A DNA stretch of 64,000 nt from Castanea sativa (GCF_040712315.1 NC_134018.1:5291001-5355000), one strand, 5' to 3'; positions 11,020 through 22,648 are shown, counted from the first letter of the stretch. Numbers and translations are program-made. Notes: a model not told the origin generated them from the sequence alone.

Positions 11020-12245
11020 ATCCAAGATATATGATACTGAATGAAATGATGAAGAAGAAGATAAAATATTTTGTTTATGTGTATAGGGAGCTAGGGAACC
11101 TGGAACAAATTAATTTTCTTGGACAAATAATAATTGAACGTTGGTAATTCACCCCTACAAGTAATTTTCCACTTATCAAAACTTTAGTAAAGATGAGAGC
11201 CTCATCATGAGATTGAGACCTACTTTAATAAAGATGGGAGACCTGCTGGAAGCTTCTCACATTACTTGAAACCCCAGCAGAGAATCAATTGGAAGGACGC
11301 ATGCCTAGTCATATAACACGTGACACTGACGCCAAAGTCATTTAAAAAACAAAAGCTTGAATAGCAGCAATCAATAATAGCTAGCCAGTAATCAATAGCA
11401 TTACTTCCATGTAAAGAGAAGGTAATAAAGTTGCTCATAAGTTAGTTCGACATACTTGATGTACTTATGATTTTGTAGTGTGAATGAAGGATATTTCACC
11501 ACCTTTATTTCCTTTTGTATTAGCTGATATTGCTGAGTTTTCTTAATAAAATTCGTTACAATTCCCCTCAAAATAATAGCTAGCCAAATTTATGTTAGGT
11601 TTAATTTAAGAATTTAGTGGTGAAATAATAAAACTAAATTGCATACTACATCACTAAAGTTTTGGAGTATTTAAATTTTACACCTTTAAATTTCAGAATT
11701 TGAATTTTATTTAGGAAAGTTTGGGGATGTTTGAAATTTATACCTTAAAATTTCATAATTTTAGTCTTGAACTTTGGGCGTCAGTGCCACGTGTTATATG
11801 AGTAGGCATGCATCCTTCCAATTGATTCCAAGTCTCCCGTCTTTATTAAAGTCGATCTCAATCTCATGATGAGGCTCTCATGTCATCTTTATTAAAGATT
11901 TTGGTAAGTGGAAAACCACTTGGAGGAGTGAAATACCAACGTTCAATTATTATTTGGAAAAAGTGTAGTAATACAAAAAATTTCACTTCTTATCATAACT
12001 GTGACGTGATAGAGTGTGATTAGTAAAAAAAAAATGATAGATTCATGCGTAAGTAATAATTAACCACTCATAATCTACCATGTTAGAATTTTGACAAAAA
12101 AATTGTAAAATAGTTAGTAGTCCTAGAACTACTCTATTATTTGTCCAAAAAAATTCATTTGTTCCAGGTTCCCTAGCTCCCTATACAAAAAACATACTAA
12201 TATTTTATCTCCTTCTTCACTTCATTCAGTATCATATAAGATGTT
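11020..12245. repeat. Long inverted repeat (hairpin), possible fold-back element
   Basis: The left arm (about 11020-11345) is the reverse complement of the right arm (about 11771-12245). Shared landmarks are the 'ggcatgcatcc' region, 'gagcctcatcatgagatt', 'ggttccctagctccctata' and 'gaagaag(a/g)agataaaata'. The spacer of about 425 bases is AT-rich and non-coding. The right arm is longer because it contains the insertion at 11957-12134. Such structures arise from fold-back transposons or inverted duplication and could be transcribed into hairpin RNA. No target-site duplication was identified at the outer ends. Confidence 0.8.
11957..12134. mobile_element. 178-bp insertion with 9-bp TSD
   Basis: It is flanked by tattatttg at 11948-11956 and 12135-12143. 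It is absent from the matching position of the left hairpin arm near 11125, so that arm shows the empty site. A 9-bp duplication suggests a Mutator-like MITE. Its terminal inverted repeats are weak, so the class is uncertain. Confidence 0.65.
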
Positions 12246-12520
12246 TGCCTAATGCTATGAGTTACAAGTATTTGCCCGAGTCCTTGAAGAATCCAGAGAA
12301 TGTACTCGAGCTCTTGGAGACAATATAGAGAAATGGGTTTAGGATGCATGCTGACCCTTGAAGTTATATAATTAGGGAAGAGTAAGATATACATAGGAGG
12401 TGATGGAGAGAAATGAGTTGGGACAAGACCGACGATCGTATGGCATTATGAAAAATGGGATTTTGGCAAGGGAAGATGGAGAATACAAGGTGCTTTGCGC
12501 TTTTTCAATGCGATGACATT

Positions 12521-12762
12521 TGTAAAGTTGTAATTTACAACTATTTTATGTCAGCTTTAATTCCGTGCCAAATTTGATTGTAAATTTCTTCAATTATATT
12601 TCCATGTATTTATGTGGGTTTCTAATTGTAAGGGATGAGCGTGAGAGAGTGTAAAAACCAAAGAAGTCAATACCGTATCGAAGGCTGTACCGGTTTGGTC
12701 ACAGATACGATATATTTCGGATACCGGTCAATACCGGTGTACCGTTTCGGGTTTACCGCTAT

Positions 12763-12799
<37 letters not shown>

Positions 12800-14153
12800 C
12801 AAAATCTCTAGAACCATGTTTATAAGCATATAATATTTCACTTATATTATAGTAAATATAAAAGTTTATCATAAAACATTACCTCAATTCAGAACAAATT
12901 ATTCATAGTTTTAGACTTTAGTATCAATTAAAAGAAAAAAAAAAACACAATATAAAAAATAGAAAGCTTAGTTGTTCATTGCATACTAAGAAAACAAATA
13001 ATACTAATAAGTTAATGTAAATAAGTTACCATTATGCCCTTACAAAAATTCAAAAATTACAAAATTAAAAAAAAAAAAAAAAGCTTTTTCTGTACCAGCT
13101 GGTACGTCCGGTACTGGCCAGTATTGCCCGAAATTGGCCGGTATGGCCGGTACGCGGCCAGTATTTTTTTCGGTACAAAATAGAAGTGTACCGGTACCGG
13201 TACGGTATCGACCACCCTAGTAAAAACTCAAGCTTAAAAGGATGAACAAGTAGATTTCGCGAGTGTCTTGCGAGAAGTTTACCCACGAAAGAGCCACATG
13301 TAGAGCACATGACTAGAAGATAAAGAGTCATGCCAAGTTGGAAATTTTCGCGAATGTCTTGCAGGTAAGGCCAACCCGTGAAGGACTCGCGAAACTCTTT
13401 GTTTGGCAAAAAGTGAGATTTTGCTTGACAAAGTCTTTACCTACACTATATATACCCTCATTACCCATAAATTGTAATGAAGTGCTTTTCAGAGAGAAAA
13501 CCCTAGAAAATACACTTAAGAGTTAGAGATTGTTATACTCACAATCATCTACACATTTCGTTGTGATTTTCCTCAACTCCTACCTCTCCATCTCTACATC
13601 CTTAACAGGCTGATAGCCCAAACACTTACCACACCCATTCTGAGTGTCAAGTGAGATTTTGGTGCTGTTGGGAAGTATTGGAATGAGTCATTCATTGGCG
13701 GATACAATCGGGCTAAATTGCGAGATCTAGAAAGTTAGAGAAGACAAGGCTCCGAGAAGTCAATTGGTAGCAAGAGCTTGGAGGGCTCAAGTACATGGGA
13801 TAGACTAGGCTTGGAGGGTCTTTTATTATTCATGTACTCCAACTTTATTCTCTAGTTGATCGATTTCGACGTAGAGGGCCGCAGAGAGGTTTTTCGCCGA
13901 GTTCTTCGGTTTCCTCTTCAATAGCATGTCTCGGTATTATCTTGTGTTTGCATCTCTCTTCCCTACTCTTAAGCTTTCTTTTTATTGTTGATAATGGATG
14001 AATATGGCTTAGGGTAGTGTTATCAGTTAATTGTTAGCACTCATTTACTCTTATTCCATACTTAGTCTAAATTAGAGTAAAAGCAATCTAGCCACAATTT
14101 TTTATTGGGGGTTTAAACAAGCTCTTGTGTATTTACACAAATCTGAGCTTATA
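12521..14153 (+). repeat. 5' LTR of the copia element, disrupted by a MITE
   Basis: It begins TGTAAAGTTG and ends near gagcttata. Without the hAT MITE (561 bases plus 8-bp TSD) it is about 1064 bases, matching the 1070-base 3' LTR. It contains TCGCGA-rich boxes at about 13255-13395 and a promoter/UTR-like part near 13440-13600. Confidence 0.85.
12659..13219. mobile_element. hAT-type MITE nested in the copia 5' LTR
   Basis: It is flanked by the perfect 8-bp duplication gtaaaaac at 12651-12658 and 13220-13227. The ends form imperfect inverted repeats around 'GGTCGATACCGTACC' (right end, reverse strand) and 'agtcaataccgtatc' (left end). It is rich in ACCGG/CCGGT words at both ends and has an (AC)n run at about 12769-12796. 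No transposase is present. An 8-bp TSD and a CAGGG-like terminus fit the hAT superfamily. The 3' LTR lacks it, which proves insertion after the copia element arrived. Confidence 0.85.
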
Positions 14154-14155
14154 AT

Positions 14156-14167
14156 TGGTATCAGAGC
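14156..14167 (+). promoter_or_regulatory. Primer-binding site (initiator tRNA-Met)
   Basis: TGGTATCAGAGC directly follows the 5' LTR. It is complementary to the 3' end of initiator tRNA-Met, the usual primer of plant copia elements. Confidence 0.9.
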
Positions 14168-14220
14168 AGGTATACTTACCGGATTTCATTACCCTAGTGT
14201 GATCCTAGGCCCCTAGTGAG

Positions 14221-15970
14221 ATGGATAGATCTCAATCCCTTAATGCTCCTCCATTCTTTGATCGGAGTAATTATGCTTTTTGAAAAGTACGTATGCGTGC
14301 TTTTCTTTATGCCATTGATGAGACAGTGTGAGATTCTGTTGAGAATGGGTATGTAAGACCCACTACTGCCAAATCCTAATGGGATAATGCTGCTCTTGCT
14401 TTGGCAAATACCAATAGCAAAGCTATTAATGCTATTTTCTGTGGTGTTTATACTAATGAGTTTCACAAGATTTCGCATGTGAAGACCGCCAAAGAGGCGT
14501 GGACCATTCTTGAGACAACCTATGAAGGTACCAAGAAGGTTAAGAATACTAAGCTTCAAATGCTCATTACTCGGTTTGAAGAAGTAAAGATGAGTGACAA
14601 TGAGTCGTTTGATTCCTTTTATGGGAGACTCAACAAGATAGTGATTTCCAAGCTCAATCTTGAGGAGAAGACGGAAGATGCCAAGGTGGTGAGGAAGATC
14701 TTGAGATCCTCACCCAAAAGCTTCTGGGCTAAGGTTACAGCCATAGAGGAGAGTAAAGATTTGGATGAGATAAAGATTCAAGAACTTATTGGATCTCTCC
14801 AAACCTATGAGCTCGAACTCTCTTCTCACAAGTCCAGCAAATCACTTGCTCTTAAAATTATAAATGATAGAATGGGTGATTCCTTCAAAGAAGACGATGT
14901 AGAAAAGGAGGTGGTATTTCTTGCAAAGAACTTCTGGAAATTTCTCAAAATGAAGAACAGTGGGAAGTCATTTGGCAAAGGAAAATTCTCATCCTAAAAA
15001 AATAACAAGAAGGAGTTCAAGAAGAAGGATGGGAAAGACTCGTCATCAACTCAAGGAATTGTGTGCTATGAATGTAATGGGCACGGACATCTCAAGAAAG
15101 AATGTCCAAACTATTTGAGAGGAAAAGGGAAAGTGTTTACCACCACCCTTAGTGATTCAGAAAGCTCAAATTTTGACGCGGAATGAGAATGTGATAGTGA
15201 AGGAAACTATTCAACTTTCATGGCAATTACCACGATTGACTCTAAAGATGAGTTGAGCAACTTGGTTGATGAGCTTGGTGTACATTCTGAAGGTGAAGAA
15301 GTTGAAGATTCGAAAGATGAGGATGTATGTCTCAACGAAGGTGAAAAGAACCTTTAAGAAGTGTATGATGCGTTACTTGAAGATTGTGGCAAATATGCCA
15401 AGGTTGCAAACAAATCCATTAAGAAGATGAAGAAAATTGAAGAAGAGCATAAATACACACTTGTGCAACTTAAGTAGGCGAAGTGTGAAGTTGAAGGGCT
15501 GAAGGAAGAATTGGTAAATTCCTACTCGAAAATCAAGTTCCTTGAATTTGAAATCATTCAAGTAAATGTCAAAGTGGAGCGTATTTCCACTAAGAAACTT
15601 GATAGCATGCTCTCTTCTAAAAAATTCTTCAAATGACAAGGCCGGTCTAGGCTATATTAGTGAAGGAAGCTCAAGCAGCGAACCCAAGAAGGAAGCGAGA
15701 TTCGTATTGGCCAAAAATGTTGAGAAACCTAAAGTGGAAAAACCTAAGATTGAGACCCCTATTGTTGCAAAGAGAACCATTGGTGCAAAACCAAATGATA
15801 AAGGGAAGTCATTACCCAAAAGTCAAAGGGAACCTCAAGTGAAGCACATTTATCATCATTGTGGCGTGCGAGGGCACAGAATGCCAAATTGCGTCAAGCT
15901 TCAAGCACTCAAGAGGACTAATTCTTTGCGTGGCCAAGACAACTCAAGTAGAATGCCAAAAGGAATTTAA
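14221..15970 (+). pseudogene. Copia gag polyprotein relic (UBN2 family)
   Basis: Reading from the ATG at 14221, the product matches plant copia Gag: 'SQSLNAPPFFDRSNYAF', a UBN2-type core including 'AKEAWTILETTYEGT' and 'SFDSFYGRLNKIV'. A CCHC zinc knuckle (CYECNGHGHLKKEC, about 15063-15104) follows, then a second C-terminal knuckle-like motif (HIYHHCGVRGHRMPNC, about 15847-15894). Three early in-frame stops replace Trp or Glu codons near 14280-14380; further stops follow at about 14995 and 15184, plus a frameshift around 15630. The open stretch 14401-14997 is the best preserved part. The ORF ends after the second knuckle where pol would begin, so the element has lost or never had pol. Confidence 0.85.
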
Positions 15971-17457
15971 GCTAAAGGAGAAAATGAGGGACAACTCATT
16001 GGAGATGTTATAGAGATGTTGAAAAATATTTCATCATGACATGATCATTCGCTATACCCATGCATTAATACTTCCAACATATTAGGGTTATAGTTTCATG
16101 CATCATGACATATGCAATCTTCTTGTGTCATTGCTTCTTATTTTAGCATGTTTCTTTTTCAAGACTTTGTTTGTTATTTTTGTTGATCTTACTTTGTTTG
16201 TTCTATTTTTGAGTGTGTTGAAAAATTCAAAAATCCATAAAAAGTGAAAAATCTCAAAAAGTTTGATCGCTTGTGTTGTGTATATCACATATGAGTTTGG
16301 CCTAGTACATTCATACTAATGGTTTAGTGCATTTACGAGCTTAGCTTGTTATGTATGCACATTTTCTAAGTGTGAGCGACATTTAGAAATCTACGTTTGA
16401 TTGTTGTAAATAAATCTTCAAGCTTGTCATGAATGATTGGTCAATAGTCTTACTTAATCTTGATACTTGAGTAGAATTATGCCTATATATCTCCTCACAT
16501 TTCTTTTTCTTTTTCAAAAGAGCTCTTCCAATGTCAATCTCCAAAAGGAGAAAGAGTTGAAAAAGCCTTGCTTCGAAAACTAGATTGGCTAACAAAAGGT
16601 AGAGCAAATATGTATTAAAATGTATGATGCCAAAGCCAAAAGCTTATTTGTCAAAACTACATCAAAAAGTTCATGGCATCGCTTCTTAAAAATTTGAGTT
16701 GTATTTAATCAAAAGTATGAAAAATGGAAGTCAAATGAAAAACTTTTAATCAATTGTAAACACATTGGTGAGAGGTCATAGATGTTCATTTCTACAAGTG
16801 AGATAAGTCACTTAACTTCGTACTAGTTGGGTATGACTTGATTGAATTAATCATTGAAGCTTCATACTAAACTATGGACTAGTTCATACTTGATCCATAC
16901 ACACACATCACCCAAGTTTAATGTTCAATGAATGCTTATTCCATTTGTATGATTGTACGTGTTCAAATGTGACGTGTATACTCAGTTTCTTGTTGGTCAA
17001 ACCCAAAAAGATTTTTGAGTATTTTTATATGTTTTTAAAAGTGTTTTTATGTTTTTGTATGTTTAGAGTTTTGTCCAAAATGTCTATTTCATTTTTGTCA
17101 AAAAAAAAAAAAAACTCTTCTAAAGGCATTTTCGCGAGTAAGATTAAGCCCTACCTGCGAAAATGAGGAAAGCAATATTCAGAAAACACTGAAATTCAGA
17201 CAGAGAGTTTCGCGACTAGCTCGCGAGTAACAGCTACCCGCGAAAACTGTCAATGAGCTTCATTGGCGATTTCGCGAGAAACTTCGTGAGAAGCTTACCC
17301 GTGAAATGCGTGATTCTACAGTTTTTAAAGCCAAACAGTGGCAGTTTTTCAAACATACTCATTTCTCCTCCTCCGTGTCTCTCTGAACCCAAAACACATT
17401 TTCTCTAAAAAAACTCATCCAAAACTCAAGATCAATCCCTCCTAAGACTCAACTAAG
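15971..17457 (+). other. Non-coding interior of the copia element
   Basis: No pol domain was found. At 17128-17310 it holds a cluster of TCGCGA palindromes that closely resembles the box in the element's own LTRs. The final part, 17350-17457, is CT-rich and UTR-like, ending in a splice-donor-like CTAAG/GTATGT. Confidence 0.6.
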
Positions 17458-18099
17458 GTATGTTTCAACACTTTTTCACTCTTATTTCCTTAGATTAAGT
17501 CTTAGATTCTAGGATTTCTAAGGTTGGTTTATTTTTGAAAGGGTTGGGAAAATTTTAATTTTCTTGCAAATCTTTTCAATTTTCTTGATTGGGTTGTGTC
17601 CCATTATATTTTATTGTGTTTTTGTTGGCCCCAAATGACATTTTAACATGTATTTAGGCAAGATTTCAACATGTTCATGTATTGTTTTACATGTTAGTGG
17701 TTTGTATGCACTCTAAGTGTTTGATAAAATGCCCAAATGGCATTTTATCGTTGTTTTGGACTCTAATGAGTACCAAATTTTGGAGATCACTATGTTTTTA
17801 CATTCTTAACTAGTTCTAAGCATTGGTTGTGTGTTTTACACACTTTGCCCCATGAGTGTTTTGTCATGCTTTGTTCATGCATCATACATGCACACTTGAT
17901 GCACACACTTGATCACTTGACATGTTTTGCATTGCACTCATGCTAGACAAGTATTGTTACATGTTTAGCACTTAACATGGTCTTGTGTCATTAGGTTTTA
18001 TGTTTCTATGTTCATTTTTAGGACTAACTTGGATCTAATCAAGTTTGTATCCTTGTTTGTGTTTGTTTTTGTTTCTTTGTGTTTGTGTCTATTTTGCAG
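17458..18099 (+). other. Putative 5'-UTR intron of the second copia-internal gene
   Basis: A donor at 17458 (AAG/GTATGT) and an acceptor ending at 18099 (ttttgcag) bracket 642 T-rich bases and sit directly before the ATG at 18100. The upstream CT-rich exon looks like a plant 5' UTR. It is inferred from splice consensus only. Confidence 0.5.
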
Positions 18100-19056
18100 A
18101 TGTCTCCTCTTAAGAAATCAGCCACAAAAAAGTCCTCAAAGCTTCAATGCACCTCCTTGGATTGCATTCTGAGATGATGATGATGACACGGTCTTTAATG
18201 ATCACTACAAAAGGGCCCCAATCATTCTAAAGAGGAATGTGGACTTAGATTCTCTAGAGGGCACCTTCATTCTGGATGTGTTCAAAGAAAGGACATGGAC
18301 GAAGTTGCTTCTTCCAAGGGGCGATGTTTTTGGAAATCATCATTCGAGAATTCTTCGCAAATGCCATTGTGGAAGGTGATCACATCAATTGTTGGCTAAG
18401 GAGGAGAGAGTTCTCCATCATTAGGGATTCAATTCAGGATGTTTTGGAGATTTGACTGACAACTCCTCACACATCTCTACCATATGATGAGAGAAGGGAG
18501 AAGCTAGGAACCCTTGTGGAAATTCTTGGTGGATAAATCAACAAGAAGGCCTTGCACACCATTCCGTTCACCCCAGAAATGGGAACCTTGGCCTACATCA
18601 TGATCTTCAACCTCTATCCAATGAGGAACTTGACGAACTTGTCAGCACCAAGGTCCATATTTCTATTTGATCTCTTCACACACAAGGAGGTCGATATTTG
18701 CAGTCACATCTACCACCTCTTCACCAAATGCATCACAAAAAGGAATTTGAGGCTAACTCCACCATTTCCAAGCCTTGCCATGTCTCTTATCACAAGGGCA
18801 AGGGTGAAGATTCCTAGTGGACTTCCAGTGACGCAAAGAGAAGATCCAATCAGTGCATAAATTTTGACTCATAGCAAAGCTCATATCCCCGAACAATGTT
18901 GCTGAAGAAGGTGGAGACACTGAAGAGGAAATTGAGCATTTCACTTCAGTTCTAGAGGACACTGCACAACCCTCTTCACAAGCGCGTGCACGAGCACCCG
19001 ATCATCTTGATCATCTAATCCAAAGGGTTGAACAGATGTATGGTATGCTAGACTGA
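18100..19056 (+). pseudogene. Degraded putative plant transposon protein ORF
   Basis: Starts 'MSPLKKSATKKSSKL'. With frameshifts and stops it continues through 'NCWLRRREFSIIRDSIQD' and 'PYDERREKLGTLVEILGG'. The longest open piece, 18552-18860, includes 'PFTPEMGTLAYIMIFNLYP' and 'FDLFTHKEVDICSHIYHLF'. It ends 'RVEQMYGMLD' with TGA at 19054-19056. The pattern matches the 'putative plant transposon protein' domain often found in gypsy-associated ORFs of unknown function, from memory of the family. Finding it inside a copia-type, pol-less element is unusual. Confidence 0.65.
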
Positions 19057-19613
19057 GGCATTCTAGTCTCTTTGGCCATTCCAGTCAAAAAGGTAGAGCA
19101 GTTTGAAGGGGAGTACAGTGTGAGGGGGAGAAAAGTTTAGCGCATAGAATAGATTGGTTTATTTTGGTGGCTTTTAAGTTTACTTTAAGTTTTATAGCTT
19201 TTGAATATTTACACTGCTTTGGTTTAAAGCAATGTAATGCATCATGCTTGTTGGACATGCAATTGATTTTAGCATTGCTTTTAATTGCATTGCGTGTTCG
19301 GATGATCATTTACTAGATAAATGTTCATTGTAGTCATTGCTTAATGACTTTTGATGTTTGATCAAGTTATGCTTCATAGCTTATATCTCTTTTGGTATCT
19401 TGATCGCATTTTACTTGTTCCTATACGTACCTTGTTTTCTACTTGTCATGAGCTTAATGAAAGTTTGTTGTATATGCAAGTGTTTTAGGATACAGGCGTA
19501 TACGGAGCAAATACTTCACAGCTTCTAGAATTAGGTGTGAGTGAGTTTTGCCTATGTTCTCAAACTCACGTATAAGTCTAGAGTCAGTTTAGGGGTTTTG
19601 TCACAGAATAGCC

Positions 19614-19624
19614 AAAGGGGGAAA
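19614..19624 (+). promoter_or_regulatory. Polypurine tract of the copia element
   Basis: The purine run AAAGGGGGAAA immediately precedes the 3' LTR that begins at 19626. This is the standard plus-strand priming site. Confidence 0.8.
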
Positions 19625-19625
19625 T

Positions 19626-20695
19626 TGTAAAGTTGTAATTTACAAATATTTTATGTTGGCTTTAATTCCGTACCAAATTTGATTGTAAATTTCTTCAATA
19701 ATACTTCCTTGTATTTATGTGGGTTTCTAATTGTAAGGGACGAGTGTGAAAGAGTGTGAAGACTCAAGCCTAAAAGGGAAAGGATGAACAAATGGATTTC
19801 GCGAGTGTCTCGCGAGAAGCTTACCCGCGAAAGAGCCATGTATAAAGTACATGACTGGAAGATGAAGAGTCATGCCAAGCTAGAGATTTTCGCTAGTGTC
19901 TCGCGGGTAAGGCCAACTTGCAAAAGACTTGCGAAACTCTCTATTTGAAAAAAAGTAAGATTTTGCTTTACCAAGTCTTTACCCACACCATATATACCCT
20001 CATTACCCACAAATTGTAAAGGAGTGCTTTTTAAAGAGAAATCCCAAGAAAATACACTTGAGAGTTAGAAATTATTATACCTACAATCATTTATACATTT
20101 CTTTGTGGTTTTCCTCAACTCCTACCTCTCCATCTCTTCATCCTTGGCAGGTTGATAGCCCAAACACTTGCCACACCCATTTTGAGTGTCAAGTGAGATT
20201 TTGGTGCTATTAGGAAGTATTGGAATGAGTCATTCATTGGCGGATGCAATCGGGCTGAATTGTAGGATCCGAAAAGCTAAAGAAGACAAGGCTCTAGGAA
20301 GTCAGTTGGTAGCAGGAGCTTGGAGGGCTCAAGTACATGGGATAGACTAGGCTTGGATTGGAGGGTCTTTTATTATTCAAGTACTCCAACTTTATTCTCT
20401 AGTGGATCGATTTCTACTTGAAGGGTCACGGAGAGATTTTTCACCGAGTTCTTCGATTTTCTCTTCGATAACACGTATCGGTGTTATCTTGTGTTTGCAT
20501 CTCTCTTCTCTACTCTTAAGCTTTCCTTTTATTGTTGATAATAGATGAATATGGCTTAGGGTAGTGTTATTGGTTATTTGCGCTCATTTACTCTTATTCC
20601 ACACTTAGTCTAAGTTAGAGTAAAAGCAATCTAGCCACAATTTTTGATTGGGGGTCTGAACAAGCTTTGTATATTTACACAAATCCGAGCTTTCA
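19626..20695 (+). repeat. 3' LTR of the copia element
   Basis: A 1070-base LTR starting TGTAAAGTTG and ending gagctttca, collinear with 12521-14153 minus the MITE. It contains the TCGCGA box (about 19797-19935) and is followed by the TSD acatt. Scattered substitutions between the LTRs indicate the insertion is not very recent. Confidence 0.9.
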
Positions 20696-20700
20696 ACATT

Positions 20701-21102
20701 AAAGGGCATGGTGCCAGAACCAAGGACCAAAATATTGGTGTATGACATGAACATTAAGTTGAAGGAAAGCAGGTAAAAAAAAAGGAAAAGTGTTAAGGAA
20801 TAACGATAGATGATTGTTTATGACCAGCATTTGTGGGTCTCAACTTTCCCTCCATTTGACAAAAGAGGTAATGCTTCTTAGACTTTGAACTTCACTGGAT
20901 TTGGTAAATACTTTCATAAGAAAGGAAAAAATTAATGTGATTCAGTTTTTTTTTTTAATTGTTGTGTTTTTTTTTCTCTCTCTTTGATTGTTAAATGTTA
21001 TCCTATTGCGTTATTAAGGATTAAAATAAAAATATCTATTTCATTCTATGCATAGTTTTCCCTTACAAAAAAAATGTTATCTCTCTCTCTCTCTCTCTCA
21101 CA

Positions 21103-21133
<31 letters not shown>

Positions 21134-21587
21134 TCAATTTTTGGGTTGATTTTTTTTTCTTGCATCTTCGCTTTAGGTTGATAATTTTTTATATTCTTTA
21201 ATCTACTTTAGGTTAATGCGATTCAGTTTTTTTTTAAATTGTTGTGTTTTTTTTTTCTCTCACTTTGATTGTTAAATGTTATCATATTGCGTTATAAAGG
21301 ATTAAATATAAAAATATAATATTATCTTATTACATAGCATGATTTGGATAATTTAATTTGATAGTTGTTGCAATTTGATAGCATGATTTTTATAGTGCTC
21401 AATTTAGATGTTAAACTATGAGACTTCAATCATTTTTGTTTATTTTTTAATCCTTTGTGGTGGACAATACTCTTAATAATTATATTAGAAGTATTCTATA
21501 ATGCCATTTATTTAAAGAAAAGCAAAGGTTGGCTAAACAAAAATTATTGGATGAAAGACAAATTTTATCTTTCACAATTTTACTTTA

Positions 21588-21620
<33 letters not shown>

Positions 21621-21829
21621 TTATAACAATGCATATATAGAAATTTAATTCTTATATTTTGCTAATAATACTTTATTTGATAATATGTTTTGGATGGCTG
21701 AAATTACAATTTCTACAAAGAAAATGACCTTAGTAGATTATAAATAATAAATTGTTTTCCTAATTGGTCCAATTAATCATAGCTAAGTTTTATTAATTTT
21801 TTTAGTTACTTTTTTCAGTGTTTTGGATT
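20701..21829. other. AT-rich spacer with repeat copies
   Basis: Contains two direct copies of a ~105-base segment (about 20936-21045 and 21213-21315) sharing 'gattgttaaatgttatc' and 'attgcgtta'. These are reverse complements of part of the dispersed repeat at 3420-3890. Also holds (CT)n near 21079-21134 and (TTA)n near 21588-21620. No gene was recognised. Confidence 0.6.
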
Positions 21830-21834
21830 GTAGG

Positions 21835-22634
21835 TGTAAGGACACAATTCAAATTCCCAAACCACGACTGGGAGAAAGATGGGCTTGAAAGGCCTTTCTG
21901 CACAATGAATTTGTAGAGGATGGGTTTGTAATTTAGATTTCAAGGATGGTTTAGACAATTACAAAAAGAACGGGCTTTGGGCCCAATGGAACAAAACAAA
22001 GAATCGTTTGCAAAGAGTAAGACTGAGAAATCGTCCTCAGATTGTTTCCGAGGATGGTTTATAATATTTCTCAAGTTTGGATACAAGTATTGATTATCAT
22101 TTACTATTGACTCTATCTCTTCTCCTCCTTCAAGTCCCCCTTTCTTCGTATGCCTTCCCTCCTATTTATATCCTTTTCTTTCCCTTCATCACCTTCCACT
22201 TTCTGGTTGCCATCTTCATTTTTGGATACTTGTCCCATCCATTCTTCCCTAAAGCCCGCTGGGATTAGGGACCAAGTTTCAAGCTCTATGCTCAGGTCCC
22301 ATCCTTCCATCTATACAGTCAGCGTATCAATTTACAGAGCTTTTAATGTATGGGCGGTGGTAGCAGCTTTATTTTTAGACATTCCACCGTTCTTTCTATC
22401 GTCCTCCACGTATACTATGTATCCCCATAATTGTAGGACTCTTTATAATATAACCCAGGGATACTAAACTTCTCTTCCTATGTCCTCGGCCTAGTAATCC
22501 GAGGACAAATCTACTCGACGTATTTGGATATTTAAATATTACACTATCATTCTGATGTCTTCGGATTTGGGTTTCCAGCCCAAAATACTTCGTTGGGCCG
22601 TCCTTCATATACTATTGGGCCCAATACTCCTACA
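21835..22634 (-). repeat. Gypsy copy 1, 3' LTR (left)
   Basis: On the plus strand it reads tgtaaggaca...cctaca. It contains the hairpin TGTCCTCGG/CCGAGGACA at 22481-22507. Open frames inside the LTR recur in all four LTRs but have no coding support. Confidence 0.95.
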
Positions 22635-22648
22635 ATAGCCCCTCGAGT
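22635..22648 (-). promoter_or_regulatory. Polypurine tract of gypsy copy 1
   Basis: On the minus strand CTCGAGGGGCTAT abuts the 3' LTR. Copy 2 has the same sequence at 49693-49706. Confidence 0.75.

Larger units (their letters stand above)
12521..20695 (+). mobile_element. Non-autonomous Ty1/copia element (gag-only, TR-GAG-like)
   Basis: Complete structure: 5' LTR 12521-14153, tRNA-Met-type primer site at 14156, gag relic, a second transposon-associated ORF, polypurine tract and 3' LTR 19626-20695. A 5-bp target-site duplication acatt is at 12516-12520 and 20696-20700. No protease, integrase, RT or RNase H similarity is present in the 5.5-kb interior, so mobility would require enzymes from a related autonomous element. 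Gag carries several nonsense codons. Confidence 0.85.

Noticed and set aside
14156..14170. tRNA-like sequence
   Set aside because: The match covers only the 3' end of tRNA-Met next to an LTR, so it is a primer-binding site, not a tRNA gene. The same holds at 37236-37246.
22077..22467. Open frames of 60-105 aa in the LTR
   Set aside because: They recur in all four gypsy LTRs only because the LTR is repeated. The frames overlap on both strands, are low-complexity and lack any domain.
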